Shown: one piece after another, positions 1-5,146 of the stretch
Layout: every line of letters begins with the position of its first letter
How positions within the stretch are numbered: position 1 is the first letter of the stretch
NCBI GenBank assembly: GCA_029986195.1
Contig: DALTYF010000046.1
Span: 1 to 6,938 of the forward strand
DNA from: Methanocorpusculum sp.
Lineage (GTDB): Archaea > Halobacteriota > Methanomicrobia > Methanomicrobiales > Methanocorpusculaceae
Direction: 5' to 3'
Length of the DNA: 6,938 nt
Notes under the pieces: model-generated
Databases searched by the model: none
Told to the model about the DNA's origin: nothing
Seen by the model: the letters and a program-made list of their open reading frames with translations, nothing else
Program-made: the position numbers and the translations under genes

Positions 1-501
1 ATTCATTTTCAGAATGGCCCTGTAGATCCATTCAAGTACTGGATAAAGAAGATATAATTCAATAATTATAAGGAAAAACCACATATGAGGGTTTGATTCT
101 GCAAATACATAGGCACATATGACATCAAGAGTTGTAGGAATATCCCACATGCCTTCAGAGATTTTCGCTTTGAATATATTTGCTATGAGATAGATTGTGG
201 AGAAGATCAGATATGGAGGTATTATCCTCAGGTATCTTTTTTTGTAGAAGGAAATTACGCCCTCTGATGGTTTATATGATAAATATAGGACGAATCCTGA
301 GATACATATAAAGAGAGGAACGGCAAATTGTGCGAGACTATTCAAATAAATTACTGAAAGTAGATTTGCCGTATCTTCTACCCTCATAGTTGCCGAAGCA
401 GTGTGAATGTAAATAACTGCAAGAATGGCAAAACAACGTAAGTAATCGATTTCAATTATATGACGATGAGTATATCCATCATTTGATGAGTTGGTTCTCA
501 T
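1..501 (-). CDS. Acyltransferase-3 family membrane protein, N-terminal half (cut by window edge)
   Basis: The minus-strand reading frame is open from ATG at 501 to the first base of the window, giving 167 residues. The pattern is that of the acyltransferase 3 family (PF01757), multi-pass inner-membrane enzymes that O-acylate cell-surface sugars and lipids. Visible marks are the N-terminal IDYLR (18-22) leading into a first membrane helix with the usual VIYIH (29-33, H33 being the family's catalytic-type histidine), PLFICISGF (62-70), the basic FYKKRYLRIIPPY loop (85-97), and HMWFFLIIIELYLLYP (139-154). Family members usually have about 350 residues, so roughly half is missing beyond the left edge. 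The frame stays open upstream of the ATG to a TGA near 605. ATG 501 is preferred because only about 15 residues precede the family motif. Only a weak SD (GGTG) is present. The coding sequence is strikingly AT-rich. Divergent from the glycosyltransferase at 756, it probably modifies a surface glycan; the substrate is unknown. Confidence 0.88.
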   Translation of the reverse strand, partial: MRTNSSNDGYTHRHIIEIDYLRCFAILAVIYIHTASATMRVEDTANLLSVIYLNSLAQFAVPLFICISGFVLYLSYKPSEGVISFYKKRYLRIIPPYLIFSTIYLIANIFKAKISEGMWDIPTTLDVICAYVFAESNPHMWFFLIIIELYLLYPVLEWIYRAILKMN

Positions 502-514
502 TAACCAGCACCAA

Positions 515-538
515 TATATCCTACCATGATAGGATATA
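515..538 (-). repeat. 24-bp dyad element, copy 1 (candidate operator)
   Basis: The arms TATATCCTA (515-523) and TAGGATATA (530-538) are exact reverse complements. The CATG centre extends the dyad, so 11 of 12 base pairs are symmetric. Read on the minus strand, towards the acyltransferase, its core is ATCCTATCATGG followed by TAGGATATA. It lies 13 bp upstream of that gene's ATG, where a repressor could block transcription or a hairpin could cover the leader. Confidence 0.7.
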
Positions 539-582
539 GAATCAGAGAGGGTTATTTCCAAAAAAGAAAACACACCACCATT

Positions 583-599
583 AATATATGATATATATT
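583..599. repeat. AT-only inverted repeat
   Basis: AATATAT (583-589) and ATATATT (593-599) are reverse complements around a GAT spacer. The stretch lies between the two 24-bp dyad elements and could act as a TATA-type promoter element in either direction. In DNA this AT-rich, a 7-bp repeat of this kind can arise by chance. Confidence 0.35.
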
Positions 600-646
600 G
601 TGTAAATTCAATCCATCACCCAACCAGTTATAGGAGAGTGAGGGGC

Positions 647-688
647 ATGATTATAAATCACATTAAATCCTATCATGGAAGGATATAA
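647..688 (+). CDS. Possible 13-codon leader ORF spanning dyad copy 2
   Basis: ATG 647 is preceded by GAGGGG (640-645 reads GAGGGG) and GGAG (633-636), which is a stronger SD than most genes in this window have. The frame runs 13 codons (MIINHIKSYHGRI) to TAA at 686-688, so its 3' half is exactly the second dyad element. It could be a leader peptide for the glycosyltransferase transcript or simply chance. No homology can be judged at this length. Confidence 0.2.
   Translation: MIINHIKSYHGRI
664..687 (+). repeat. 24-bp dyad element, copy 2 (candidate operator)
   Basis: Read on the plus strand, towards the glycosyltransferase, this matches the minus-strand reading of the copy at 515-538 at 22 of 24 positions (differences at element positions 3 and 16). 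The core is ATCCTATCATGG followed by AAGGATATA. Internal symmetry is weaker than in copy 1 (three mismatched pairs). It overlaps a TATA-like GATATAAT and ends 68 bp before the glycosyltransferase ATG. Confidence 0.7.
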
Positions 689-755
689 TTTCAATTATTT
701 TGGATGTATAACGGAACAATAATTTCTTCTAACCGGCAATAACAATATTATTAGC

Positions 756-1883
756 ATGATATTTGCCGCAGCAGTCCTTCTGATAATATGTGGAGTCGGA
801 GCCGGATGTGCTGCTGCATATCCGTATTTTTCATATCTCTGGAGAATTCATGGGGTTTCTTATACTACTATCCCAGAACTCCCGGAATATCCCGCAGTCA
901 GTATTGTGGTGAATGCATATCAGGAGGGAGATCTCGTCACAACACGTATTGAGGATATTTTTCATGCCGCGTACCCTTTAGACAGAATTACACTATATGT
1001 GGTAAATGATGGCGCGGATCCGGCAACCGGGACTGCAGCAAAAAAGGCTCTGGAAGGTAGCCCAACAAAGGCAGCAGTAATTGAACCAAAAGAAAGGCTG
1101 GGAAAAATTAAATGCCAAAATCTGGTTCTCTCCCAAATCACAGACGAGTTCGTAATCTTCACAGATGCCGATATCACCACAAAACCGGATGCACTTGCAA
1201 AACTGATTGCCCGCCTGCAGGATCCGGAGACTGGGGCAGTCTGTGCAGATCTGATTCCGGTTGGTTCGTCGCAGAATGTAACCGGTTCCGAGGGTGCGTA
1301 CCGGTCTGTATATGGGAAAATGTGTGAGTACGACAGTCAGCTTGACTCCACCTACAACTTTAACGGCCCGCTGATCGCTTTCAAAAAATCAGCAGTACCG
1401 CATATTGAGGAGACGATCGGTGCTGATGACGCAAACCTTGCGCTGACCTGCATTGCCAACGGGTATCGTGCCGTATATGCTGCGGATGCGGTCGCATACG
1501 AACTACAGCCCGTATCGTTCCGTTCCCAGTACCGTCAGAAGGTCCGCCGTGCCGACGGGCTGGTGAACAGTACCCGTCTGTTTGGCTCTGCATACCATGA
1601 AAAACGTGCAGTCTTCTGGAAACAGGTATTTCCAAGGCGTCGGTGGATGCTGCTGTACTCTCCGGTTCTGTTTGCGGTTTCCACAGTTCTGCTTCTGACC
1701 GGGTTTTTCCTCTGGTCACTTTGGTACGGGACAGCGCTTCTTCTGATCGGAGTTGTTGTTTTGCTGTTATCTCTCGTAAAACCGGACAATCTTCTGAGCA
1801 GTTTCATTCTGAACCAGATATATCTGGTAATCGGTCTGGCAAAACGGAAAAATATTCAGATGTGGGACAGGGTTGAAAAATAA
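756..1883 (+). CDS. Membrane-anchored family 2 glycosyltransferase
   Basis: The 375-residue protein is a GT-A fold, GT2-type sugar transferase, expected to move a nucleotide-activated sugar onto a lipid or growing polysaccharide at the cytoplasmic face of the membrane. In order it shows an N-terminal membrane helix (about 3-24), the GT2 start PAVSIVVNAYQEGD (46-59), VVNDG (82-86) for nucleotide binding, the metal-binding DAD (137-139), a GADD acidic catalytic-base region (222-225), a degenerate QxxRW equivalent (Q261-K-V-R-R265), and two C-terminal membrane helices (about 298-341). This architecture resembles cellulose- or hyaluronan-synthase-like processive enzymes, but the W of QxxRW is replaced by R, so processivity is uncertain. 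ATG 756 has no SD, so it may be leaderless or start elsewhere nearby. G+C rises from about 40% in the first half to about 55% in the second. It is divergent from an acyltransferase and ends one base from the convergent operon. Confidence 0.9.
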   Translation: MIFAAAVLLIICGVGAGCAAAYPYFSYLWRIHGVSYTTIPELPEYPAVSIVVNAYQEGDLVTTRIEDIFHAAYPLDRITLYVVNDGADPATGTAAKKALEGSPTKAAVIEPKERLGKIKCQNLVLSQITDEFVIFTDADITTKPDALAKLIARLQDPETGAVCADLIPVGSSQNVTGSEGAYRSVYGKMCEYDSQLDSTYNFNGPLIAFKKSAVPHIEETIGADDANLALTCIANGYRAVYAADAVAYELQPVSFRSQYRQKVRRADGLVNSTRLFGSAYHEKRAVFWKQVFPRRRWMLLYSPVLFAVSTVLLLTGFFLWSLWYGTALLLIGVVVLLLSLVKPDNLLSSFILNQIYLVIGLAKRKNIQMWDRVEK

Positions 1884-1884
1884 T
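1876..1884 (-). terminator. Candidate oligo-T terminator of the suf operon
   Basis: Read on the minus strand, the stop codon of the last operon gene (1885-1887) is followed at once by ATTATTTTT, a short T-rich stretch like those that end archaeal transcripts. It overlaps the last codons of the convergent glycosyltransferase gene. No hairpin is evident, and the T-run is short. Confidence 0.3.
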
Positions 1885-2475
1885 TTACGTCCCGTACGGA
1901 CACCAGTGTTCTATTCCCAGCAGCGCCGCGACTCCCGCCCACTCCGACCCGAGAAGCAGCATCTCCTTTCCCAAAGTCCGTGCCTTCGCAATCTCCGCAA
2001 GGCCTTCCTCCGTCAGAAGCGCATCACCGGTTGCGATCACCAGCTCAGCCTCCTCCACAAACAGCGCCTGACGAAGTCCGGGGATATCGTCCCCTATCAC
2101 ATACACCAGCCGTCCGGCGCAGCGGGCAGCCAGCTCCTCCAGACAGTCAGCAAAGTTCACCGTCGGGCAGGGTGCAAGCTTACGGGTCAGCATCAGAAAG
2201 CCGCTGGCCACGGTCAGCGCACCGGCAGCCGCAGCCCGCGTCTTCTCCGACTTCAGCGGCGCATCAAACAGATGCTCAAGCAGCATCCGGGCTGAAAACG
2301 GCTCACGCGAGCTGATCTCCGCAACTCGTCCCCCGTACTCAACACCCATACACCTGCCGCGGCAGTAGCGGCAGACGTGATGCGACGGGAGGGGCGCATA
2401 CCGCAGATCCCCATCCTCGCATCCCGCGCCCGCCGAAACCTCGCGCAGGCGCACAACTGCATCATGCAAAATCAT
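1885..2475 (-). CDS. Putative DUF4213/DUF364-type heavy-metal chelation protein
   Basis: This 196-residue protein is the last gene of the suf operon. Its C-terminal half (about 120-195) has a Rossmann-like pattern resembling DUF364 (PF04016, named for putative heavy-metal chelation): LVYVIGDDIPG (123-133), then AELVIATGDALLTEEGLAEI (143-162), then EMLLLGSEWAGV (171-182). The N-terminal half is compatible with the DUF4213 domain that usually precedes it. It contains a dense ligand cluster, H32-H33-x-C35-x2-C38-x3-C42, plus further cysteines at 19, 103, 111, 119 and 192. The start is secure: its ATG overlaps the cyclase stop as ATGA (2472-2475), with AGGAGG four bases upstream. The context suggests metal or Fe-S handling next to SufCB, but no reaction is established. 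The family assignment is by eye and moderately sure. Confidence 0.6.
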   Translation of the reverse strand: MILHDAVVRLREVSAGAGCEDGDLRYAPLPSHHVCRYCRGRCMGVEYGGRVAEISSREPFSARMLLEHLFDAPLKSEKTRAAAAGALTVASGFLMLTRKLAPCPTVNFADCLEELAARCAGRLVYVIGDDIPGLRQALFVEEAELVIATGDALLTEEGLAEIAKARTLGKEMLLLGSEWAGVAALLGIEHWCPYGT

Positions 2476-3032
2476 TCTTCCTCCTCGATCAAAACAACCC
2501 GTGCTGGGGCGGCATCAGCCCCCGCAATCTTCAGCGGCAGCGCAATCATCCGGTACACACCATCAGCCACATCCGTAAAATCCAGCAGCTCAATCACCAT
2601 CACGCCCGCCGCAAGCAGAATGCGGTGAACCGCATCGTTTCCGATTGACGGCATATCACAGCCGACAACCTCCACTCCAGCCCGCACAAGTGCTGATGCC
2701 TCCTCCTCGGAAAGTTGCGGATACGTGGTATCCCCCTCGCGGTATCCCGACCGGAACAGGACCGCAGGTGTCGTCTCTGAAACCAGCCCTCCGAAGGAAA
2801 GCAGTTCGGCGGTCGTAACCAGCTTTTCGGGCGGCAGCTCATCCACCCCTCCCCCTGCCGCCCCGGAAAAATAATGCGCAAGAGCATCGATGTGCGTCCC
2901 CGTATGTGTCCCGAGCGCCAGCGCGGAGATATACGATTCCCCTGACCGCAGGGGAGTCAGTACAAACTCCGGATCGCCCGGATACACATACATCCCGGAC
3001 GCAAGCGTCCGGGTCACATCGTGTATCTTCAT
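2472..3032 (-). CDS. Cyclase-family metal-dependent hydrolase (kynurenine formamidase-like)
   Basis: The 186-residue protein belongs to the cyclase family (PF04199), which includes kynurenine formamidase KynB and other Zn/Mn amide hydrolases. The metal-site motif HxGTHxDxPxH appears as H43-T-G-T-H47-I-D49-A-L-A-H53, with the usual proline replaced by L51. The N-terminal YPGDP (17-21) and the later H136-R-I-L-L ... E148 supply the remaining typical active-site ligands. Kynurenine formamidases are around 200 residues, so the length is normal. Substrate preference cannot be told: the family also contains members acting on other amides and lactones, and no tryptophan catabolism genes are nearby. 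ATG 3032 begins 2 nt after the sufB stop with only a weak SD, suggesting coupled translation. It overlaps the next gene by 4 nt. A role in cofactor or thiol metabolism supporting Fe-S assembly is conjecture. Confidence 0.87.
   Translation of the reverse strand: MKIHDVTRTLASGMYVYPGDPEFVLTPLRSGESYISALALGTHTGTHIDALAHYFSGAAGGGVDELPPEKLVTTAELLSFGGLVSETTPAVLFRSGYREGDTTYPQLSEEEASALVRAGVEVVGCDMPSIGNDAVHRILLAAGVMVIELLDFTDVADGVYRMIALPLKIAGADAAPARVVLIEEEE
2480..2485 (-). promoter_or_regulatory. Strong SD (AGGAGG) for the DUF364-like gene
   Basis: The minus strand reads GAGGAGGAAGA before ATG 2475. It lies inside the codons for the cyclase's C-terminal Glu run and fixes the downstream start, so the two genes are translationally coupled. 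Confidence 0.75.
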
Positions 3033-3034
3033 AC

Positions 3035-4144
3035 TCAGAATCCGTGATCTGCAGAATCGATCGCATCATCGATCTGTTTCTGCAGCGCATCCGGCAGACC
3101 CTCGATGCGCACATCAAGGAACCCGCGAATGATCGTCGCGGTTGCCTCCTCCTCCGAAAGACCGCGCGCCATCAGATACTCGATCTCATCGCGGGCAATC
3201 TTGCCGACCGCCGCCTCGTGGGAAAGTTCCACATCGACAACGCGTCCGTCAATCTCCGGAATCGCATGCATGATACCGTCCTTGAGAATGAGACCGCGGC
3301 ACTCAATGTGTCCCTTCGTCTGCGGCGCCTCGCCGATGATTGCACCGCGGGAAATAATCGTACCGCCGTTCGTAATTGCACGGGTGATTAACTCGGCGCT
3401 CGTCTCCGAGGCTTCCAGAATCGCACGCGACCCGGCATCAATGTGCGAACCCGGTCCTGCCACAATCACACTGGAGAAACGGGCGACCGCTCCCTTTCCG
3501 CGGAGATGGGCGGTAGGATACATCTGCACCATCTTTGTCGGTTTCATACAGACATAGTTTGAGATGAACGTCCCCCCCTCCTCAACAACAGAAGCCGTCC
3601 GCGGGAACACCTCGATCTCCTCACCCCACGTGTGAATCATGGTCGAGGTTACTTTCGCATCCTTACCGACGTAAATCTCATTGATACCGTAGTGTGCCCC
3701 CTCTTTTGTCTTCATGGAACTGGCGCATCCGGCAATCAGATGGACCTCGGATCCTTCTTCTGCGATCACAATATTGTGGACGGTCTGGATGGTATCGCCC
3801 TGCAGGAACATGCAGCTCTGTAAGGGGAAGGTGGTCTTCGCACCTTTGCGGGCGATGATGACATAACCCCGCTGGGGATGGTCGGCAACGTACTTTGTGT
3901 ACTGGTCTTTGTCCTTGGGGACAACATTCCAGAAGTACTCGGAAAGCCATGCATACTTCTCCAAGGCTTTATCGATCATCATGACCTCAACGCCTTCGGC
4001 GTTGGAACCTGCGTGCAGAACGTGATCATTGACAAGGAGGAAACTCCCTGCCCGGCCTTCGAGGGAATCGGTCTGGATTCCCGTTAAGGCCAGCCGCTCT
4101 TTGTCCTCGGCACTGATAGAATCAAATCCTTTCATTTCTGACAT
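3035..4144 (-). CDS. sufB: SufB/SmsB Fe-S cluster assembly scaffold
   Basis: This 369-residue SufB/SufD-family protein is the scaffold partner of the ATPase SufC, on which Fe-S clusters are built in the cytoplasm. It is shorter than bacterial SufB (about 490 residues), as in the two-gene archaeal SUF-like minimal systems. The C-terminal core is well conserved: a right-handed beta-helix stretch, KGHIECRGLIL (277-287) with C282 where bacterial SufB has its essential cysteine, LSHEAAVGKI (307-316) with the H309/E310 pair, and the helical GLSEEEATATIIRGFL tail (328-343). Other cysteines are 111, 140 and 199. I chose ATG 4144 because AAGGAG (4153-4158) lies eight bases upstream. A GTG at 4153 and an ATG at 4135 (forming ATGA with the sufC stop) are alternatives. 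With ATG 4144 the gene overlaps sufC by 13 nt. No SufS, SufE or SufU is visible, so the sulfur source is elsewhere. Confidence 0.95.
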   Translation of the reverse strand: MSEMKGFDSISAEDKERLALTGIQTDSLEGRAGSFLLVNDHVLHAGSNAEGVEVMMIDKALEKYAWLSEYFWNVVPKDKDQYTKYVADHPQRGYVIIARKGAKTTFPLQSCMFLQGDTIQTVHNIVIAEEGSEVHLIAGCASSMKTKEGAHYGINEIYVGKDAKVTSTMIHTWGEEIEVFPRTASVVEEGGTFISNYVCMKPTKMVQMYPTAHLRGKGAVARFSSVIVAGPGSHIDAGSRAILEASETSAELITRAITNGGTIISRGAIIGEAPQTKGHIECRGLILKDGIMHAIPEIDGRVVDVELSHEAAVGKIARDEIEYLMARGLSEEEATATIIRGFLDVRIEGLPDALQKQIDDAIDSADHGF

Positions 4145-4860
4145 GCGATACACTCCTTATAGCCGGACGTCTTTACACTCCGGAGAATCTCACGCGGATT
4201 TCCGCTGCATCGCATCATACCGTCGATTAACACATGACCGACATCAGCCTCGATGTAGTCGAGGATGTAGCCGGTATGGGTAATGATGAGACCGGACTTG
4301 GTACGGTTAATCATGTGCTGATCCTTTTCCAGAAGACTTGCCGCAGCATTGCCGAGAAGCGTCATGTTTTCCACATCGACACCGCTTTCCGGCTCATCCA
4401 ACATAACAAAGGAGGGGTCCTGCACCATGAGCTGGAGAATTTCGCTGCGTTTGATCTCACCGCCGGAGAATCCGGCATTGACGTCGCGGTCGAGGAATTT
4501 GGTCATATGCATGCGTTCTGCAAGAGCAGGAATCTGTTCCCCGTCGATTTTGGTGGTCGCGGTAAGGAACTTGCCGAGCTTCAGACCGGAGATGGTGGGA
4601 GGACGCTGGAACATGATACCCATTCCCAGTTGTGCCCGTTCGTGTACCGGTTTTTCGGTGACATCAACGCCGTTAAAAAGTATTTTGCCGCTGGTGACCC
4701 GGGAGCTGCCAAATCCCATAATGGTACGCAGAAGAGTGGTTTTTCCCGAGCCGTTCGGTCCGAGAAGTACGTGAGTCTCGCCGTCGTTAATTTTCAGATT
4801 AACGCCGTGAAGCACCTCACGCCCGCCAACTTCCACATGAAGATTGCTGATCTCAAGCAT
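4132..4860 (-). CDS. sufC: SufC/SmsC ABC-type ATPase for Fe-S cluster assembly
   Basis: This soluble 242-residue ABC ATPase drives conformational change in SufB during Fe-S cluster assembly. It shows every nucleotide-binding element: Walker A GPNGSGKTT (34-42), Q-loop Q85 in FQRP, signature FSGGEIKRSEI (131-141, the SufC-specific form), Walker B VMLDEPESGVD (152-162) and H-loop H195. The frame extends 26 codons further upstream to 4938. I chose ATG 4860 because SufC proteins begin with a MLxIxNLHVxV pattern, and the extra stretch looks like untranslated leader. No clear SD precedes it, so the first gene of the operon may be leaderless or short-leadered. The protein ends with a CxxC pair (C237, C240) two residues from the C-terminus, which bacterial SufC lacks as far as I recall. 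First gene of a four-gene operon. Confidence 0.96.
   Translation of the reverse strand: MLEISNLHVEVGGREVLHGVNLKINDGETHVLLGPNGSGKTTLLRTIMGFGSSRVTSGKILFNGVDVTEKPVHERAQLGMGIMFQRPPTISGLKLGKFLTATTKIDGEQIPALAERMHMTKFLDRDVNAGFSGGEIKRSEILQLMVQDPSFVMLDEPESGVDVENMTLLGNAAASLLEKDQHMINRTKSGLIITHTGYILDYIEADVGHVLIDGMMRCSGNPREILRSVKTSGYKECIACQK
4153..4158 (-). promoter_or_regulatory. SD (AAGGAG) deciding the sufB start
   Basis: On the minus strand AAGGAG is followed by eight bases and then ATG 4144. It is embedded in the codons for Lys-Glu of the sufC C-terminal tail, so sufC and sufB are translationally coupled, which suits a fixed-ratio complex. Confidence 0.75.
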
Positions 4861-4989
4861 GGAAAATCTGCTATCTAATTTGTTGCAGAGGGTTGTAAAG
4901 ATACGTGTTTGATACAGTTTCCCAGAGACCGGGAGCACTTTCAGTACGCGCGGTCCGGGGTTTATATTCTCTCACTCTGATGTTTGATC
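4861..4989. promoter_or_regulatory. Divergent promoter region, suf operon and small ORF
   Basis: This 129-bp gap carries the rightward TATA box at 4961-4968. TTTATATT reads AATATAAA on the other strand, so it could also serve the suf operon with a leader of about 75 nt. A nearer but weaker TATA-like TATCTTTACA lies at about 4894-4903 on the minus strand. CCCAGAGACCGGG (4921-4933) has short CCC/GGG arms only. Nothing identifies a specific Fe-S-responsive operator. Confidence 0.5.
4961..4968 (+). promoter_or_regulatory. TATA box with GC-rich upstream BRE-like stretch
   Basis: TTTATATT follows the GC-rich CGGTCCGGGG, which is an unusual AT island in this GC-rich neighbourhood. The box centre is about 26 bp before ATG 4990, the spacing expected between an archaeal TATA box and the transcription start. 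A leaderless mRNA beginning at or next to that ATG is therefore likely. An ATG at 4980 is too close to fit. Confidence 0.6.
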
Positions 4990-5146
4990 ATGACAAGCAT
5001 TGCATTAACCTCAATGGCAGAACGTGCGAGCAAGTACACGATGATTCAGCGCAAGAACCAGCTCTCCAAGCTCTGCTGGTATGCTGCGGGAACACCCCGG
5101 CAACATGGTTTCATCCCTGAAGGATCCAAGCTACCTTATTGCATAA
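4990..5146 (+). CDS. Small hypothetical protein, apparent +1 frameshift at C4
   Basis: From ATG 4990, placed as expected behind the TATA box at 4961, the frame encodes MTSIALTSMAERASKY and onward with codons ending mostly in G/C like the neighbours. After Thr35 (ACA 5092-5094) it meets CCCC (5095-5098). In frame, it reads on for over 300 nt antisense into the convergent HAD gene, which is implausible. If one C is skipped, the reading continues GNMVSSLKDPSYLIA to TAA 5144-5146, giving a compact 51-residue protein that ends just at the HAD gene's 3' end (11-nt overlap). The joined protein is soluble, basic in its middle (residues 12-27) and has no recognised domain. The break could be a sequencing error in a homopolymer, a recent inactivating mutation, or a programmed +1 shift. 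It might instead be a small RNA locus. I do not recognise the family. Confidence 0.5.

Larger units (their letters stand above)
502..755. promoter_or_regulatory. AT-rich divergent intergenic region
   Basis: These 254 bp separate the acyltransferase (-) from the glycosyltransferase (+) and must contain promoters for both. I see two near-identical 24-bp dyad elements (515-538 and 664-687), an AT-only inverted repeat (583-599), several TATA-like stretches (for example GATATAAT at 682-689) and a 13-codon plus-strand ORF (647-688) with a good SD. No RNA gene or longer ORF is supported. Which TATA-like stretch is used cannot be decided by eye. Confidence 0.6.

Noticed and set aside
2906..3557. Plus-strand ORFs across sufB and the cyclase
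   Set aside because: They are shadows of GC-rich genes with strong protein-family evidence on the minus strand.
4145..4153. GTG start at 4153 for SufB
   Set aside because: AAGGAG at 4153-4158 overlaps this start, whereas it is ideally placed for ATG 4144.
4234..4878. 214-codon plus-strand ORF antisense to sufC
   Set aside because: It mirrors the codon structure of sufC on the opposite strand, with no recognisable domain and no promoter or SD of its own.
4921..4933. CCC...GGG inverted arms upstream of sufC as an Fe-S operator
   Set aside because: Arms of three to four bases with a seven-base spacer are expected by chance in this GC-rich sequence, and they match no operator I know.
4861..4938. 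26-codon N-terminal extension of SufC
   Set aside because: SufC family proteins start at the MLEISNLHVEV pattern (ATG 4860). The extension has no family match and lies in the promoter region.
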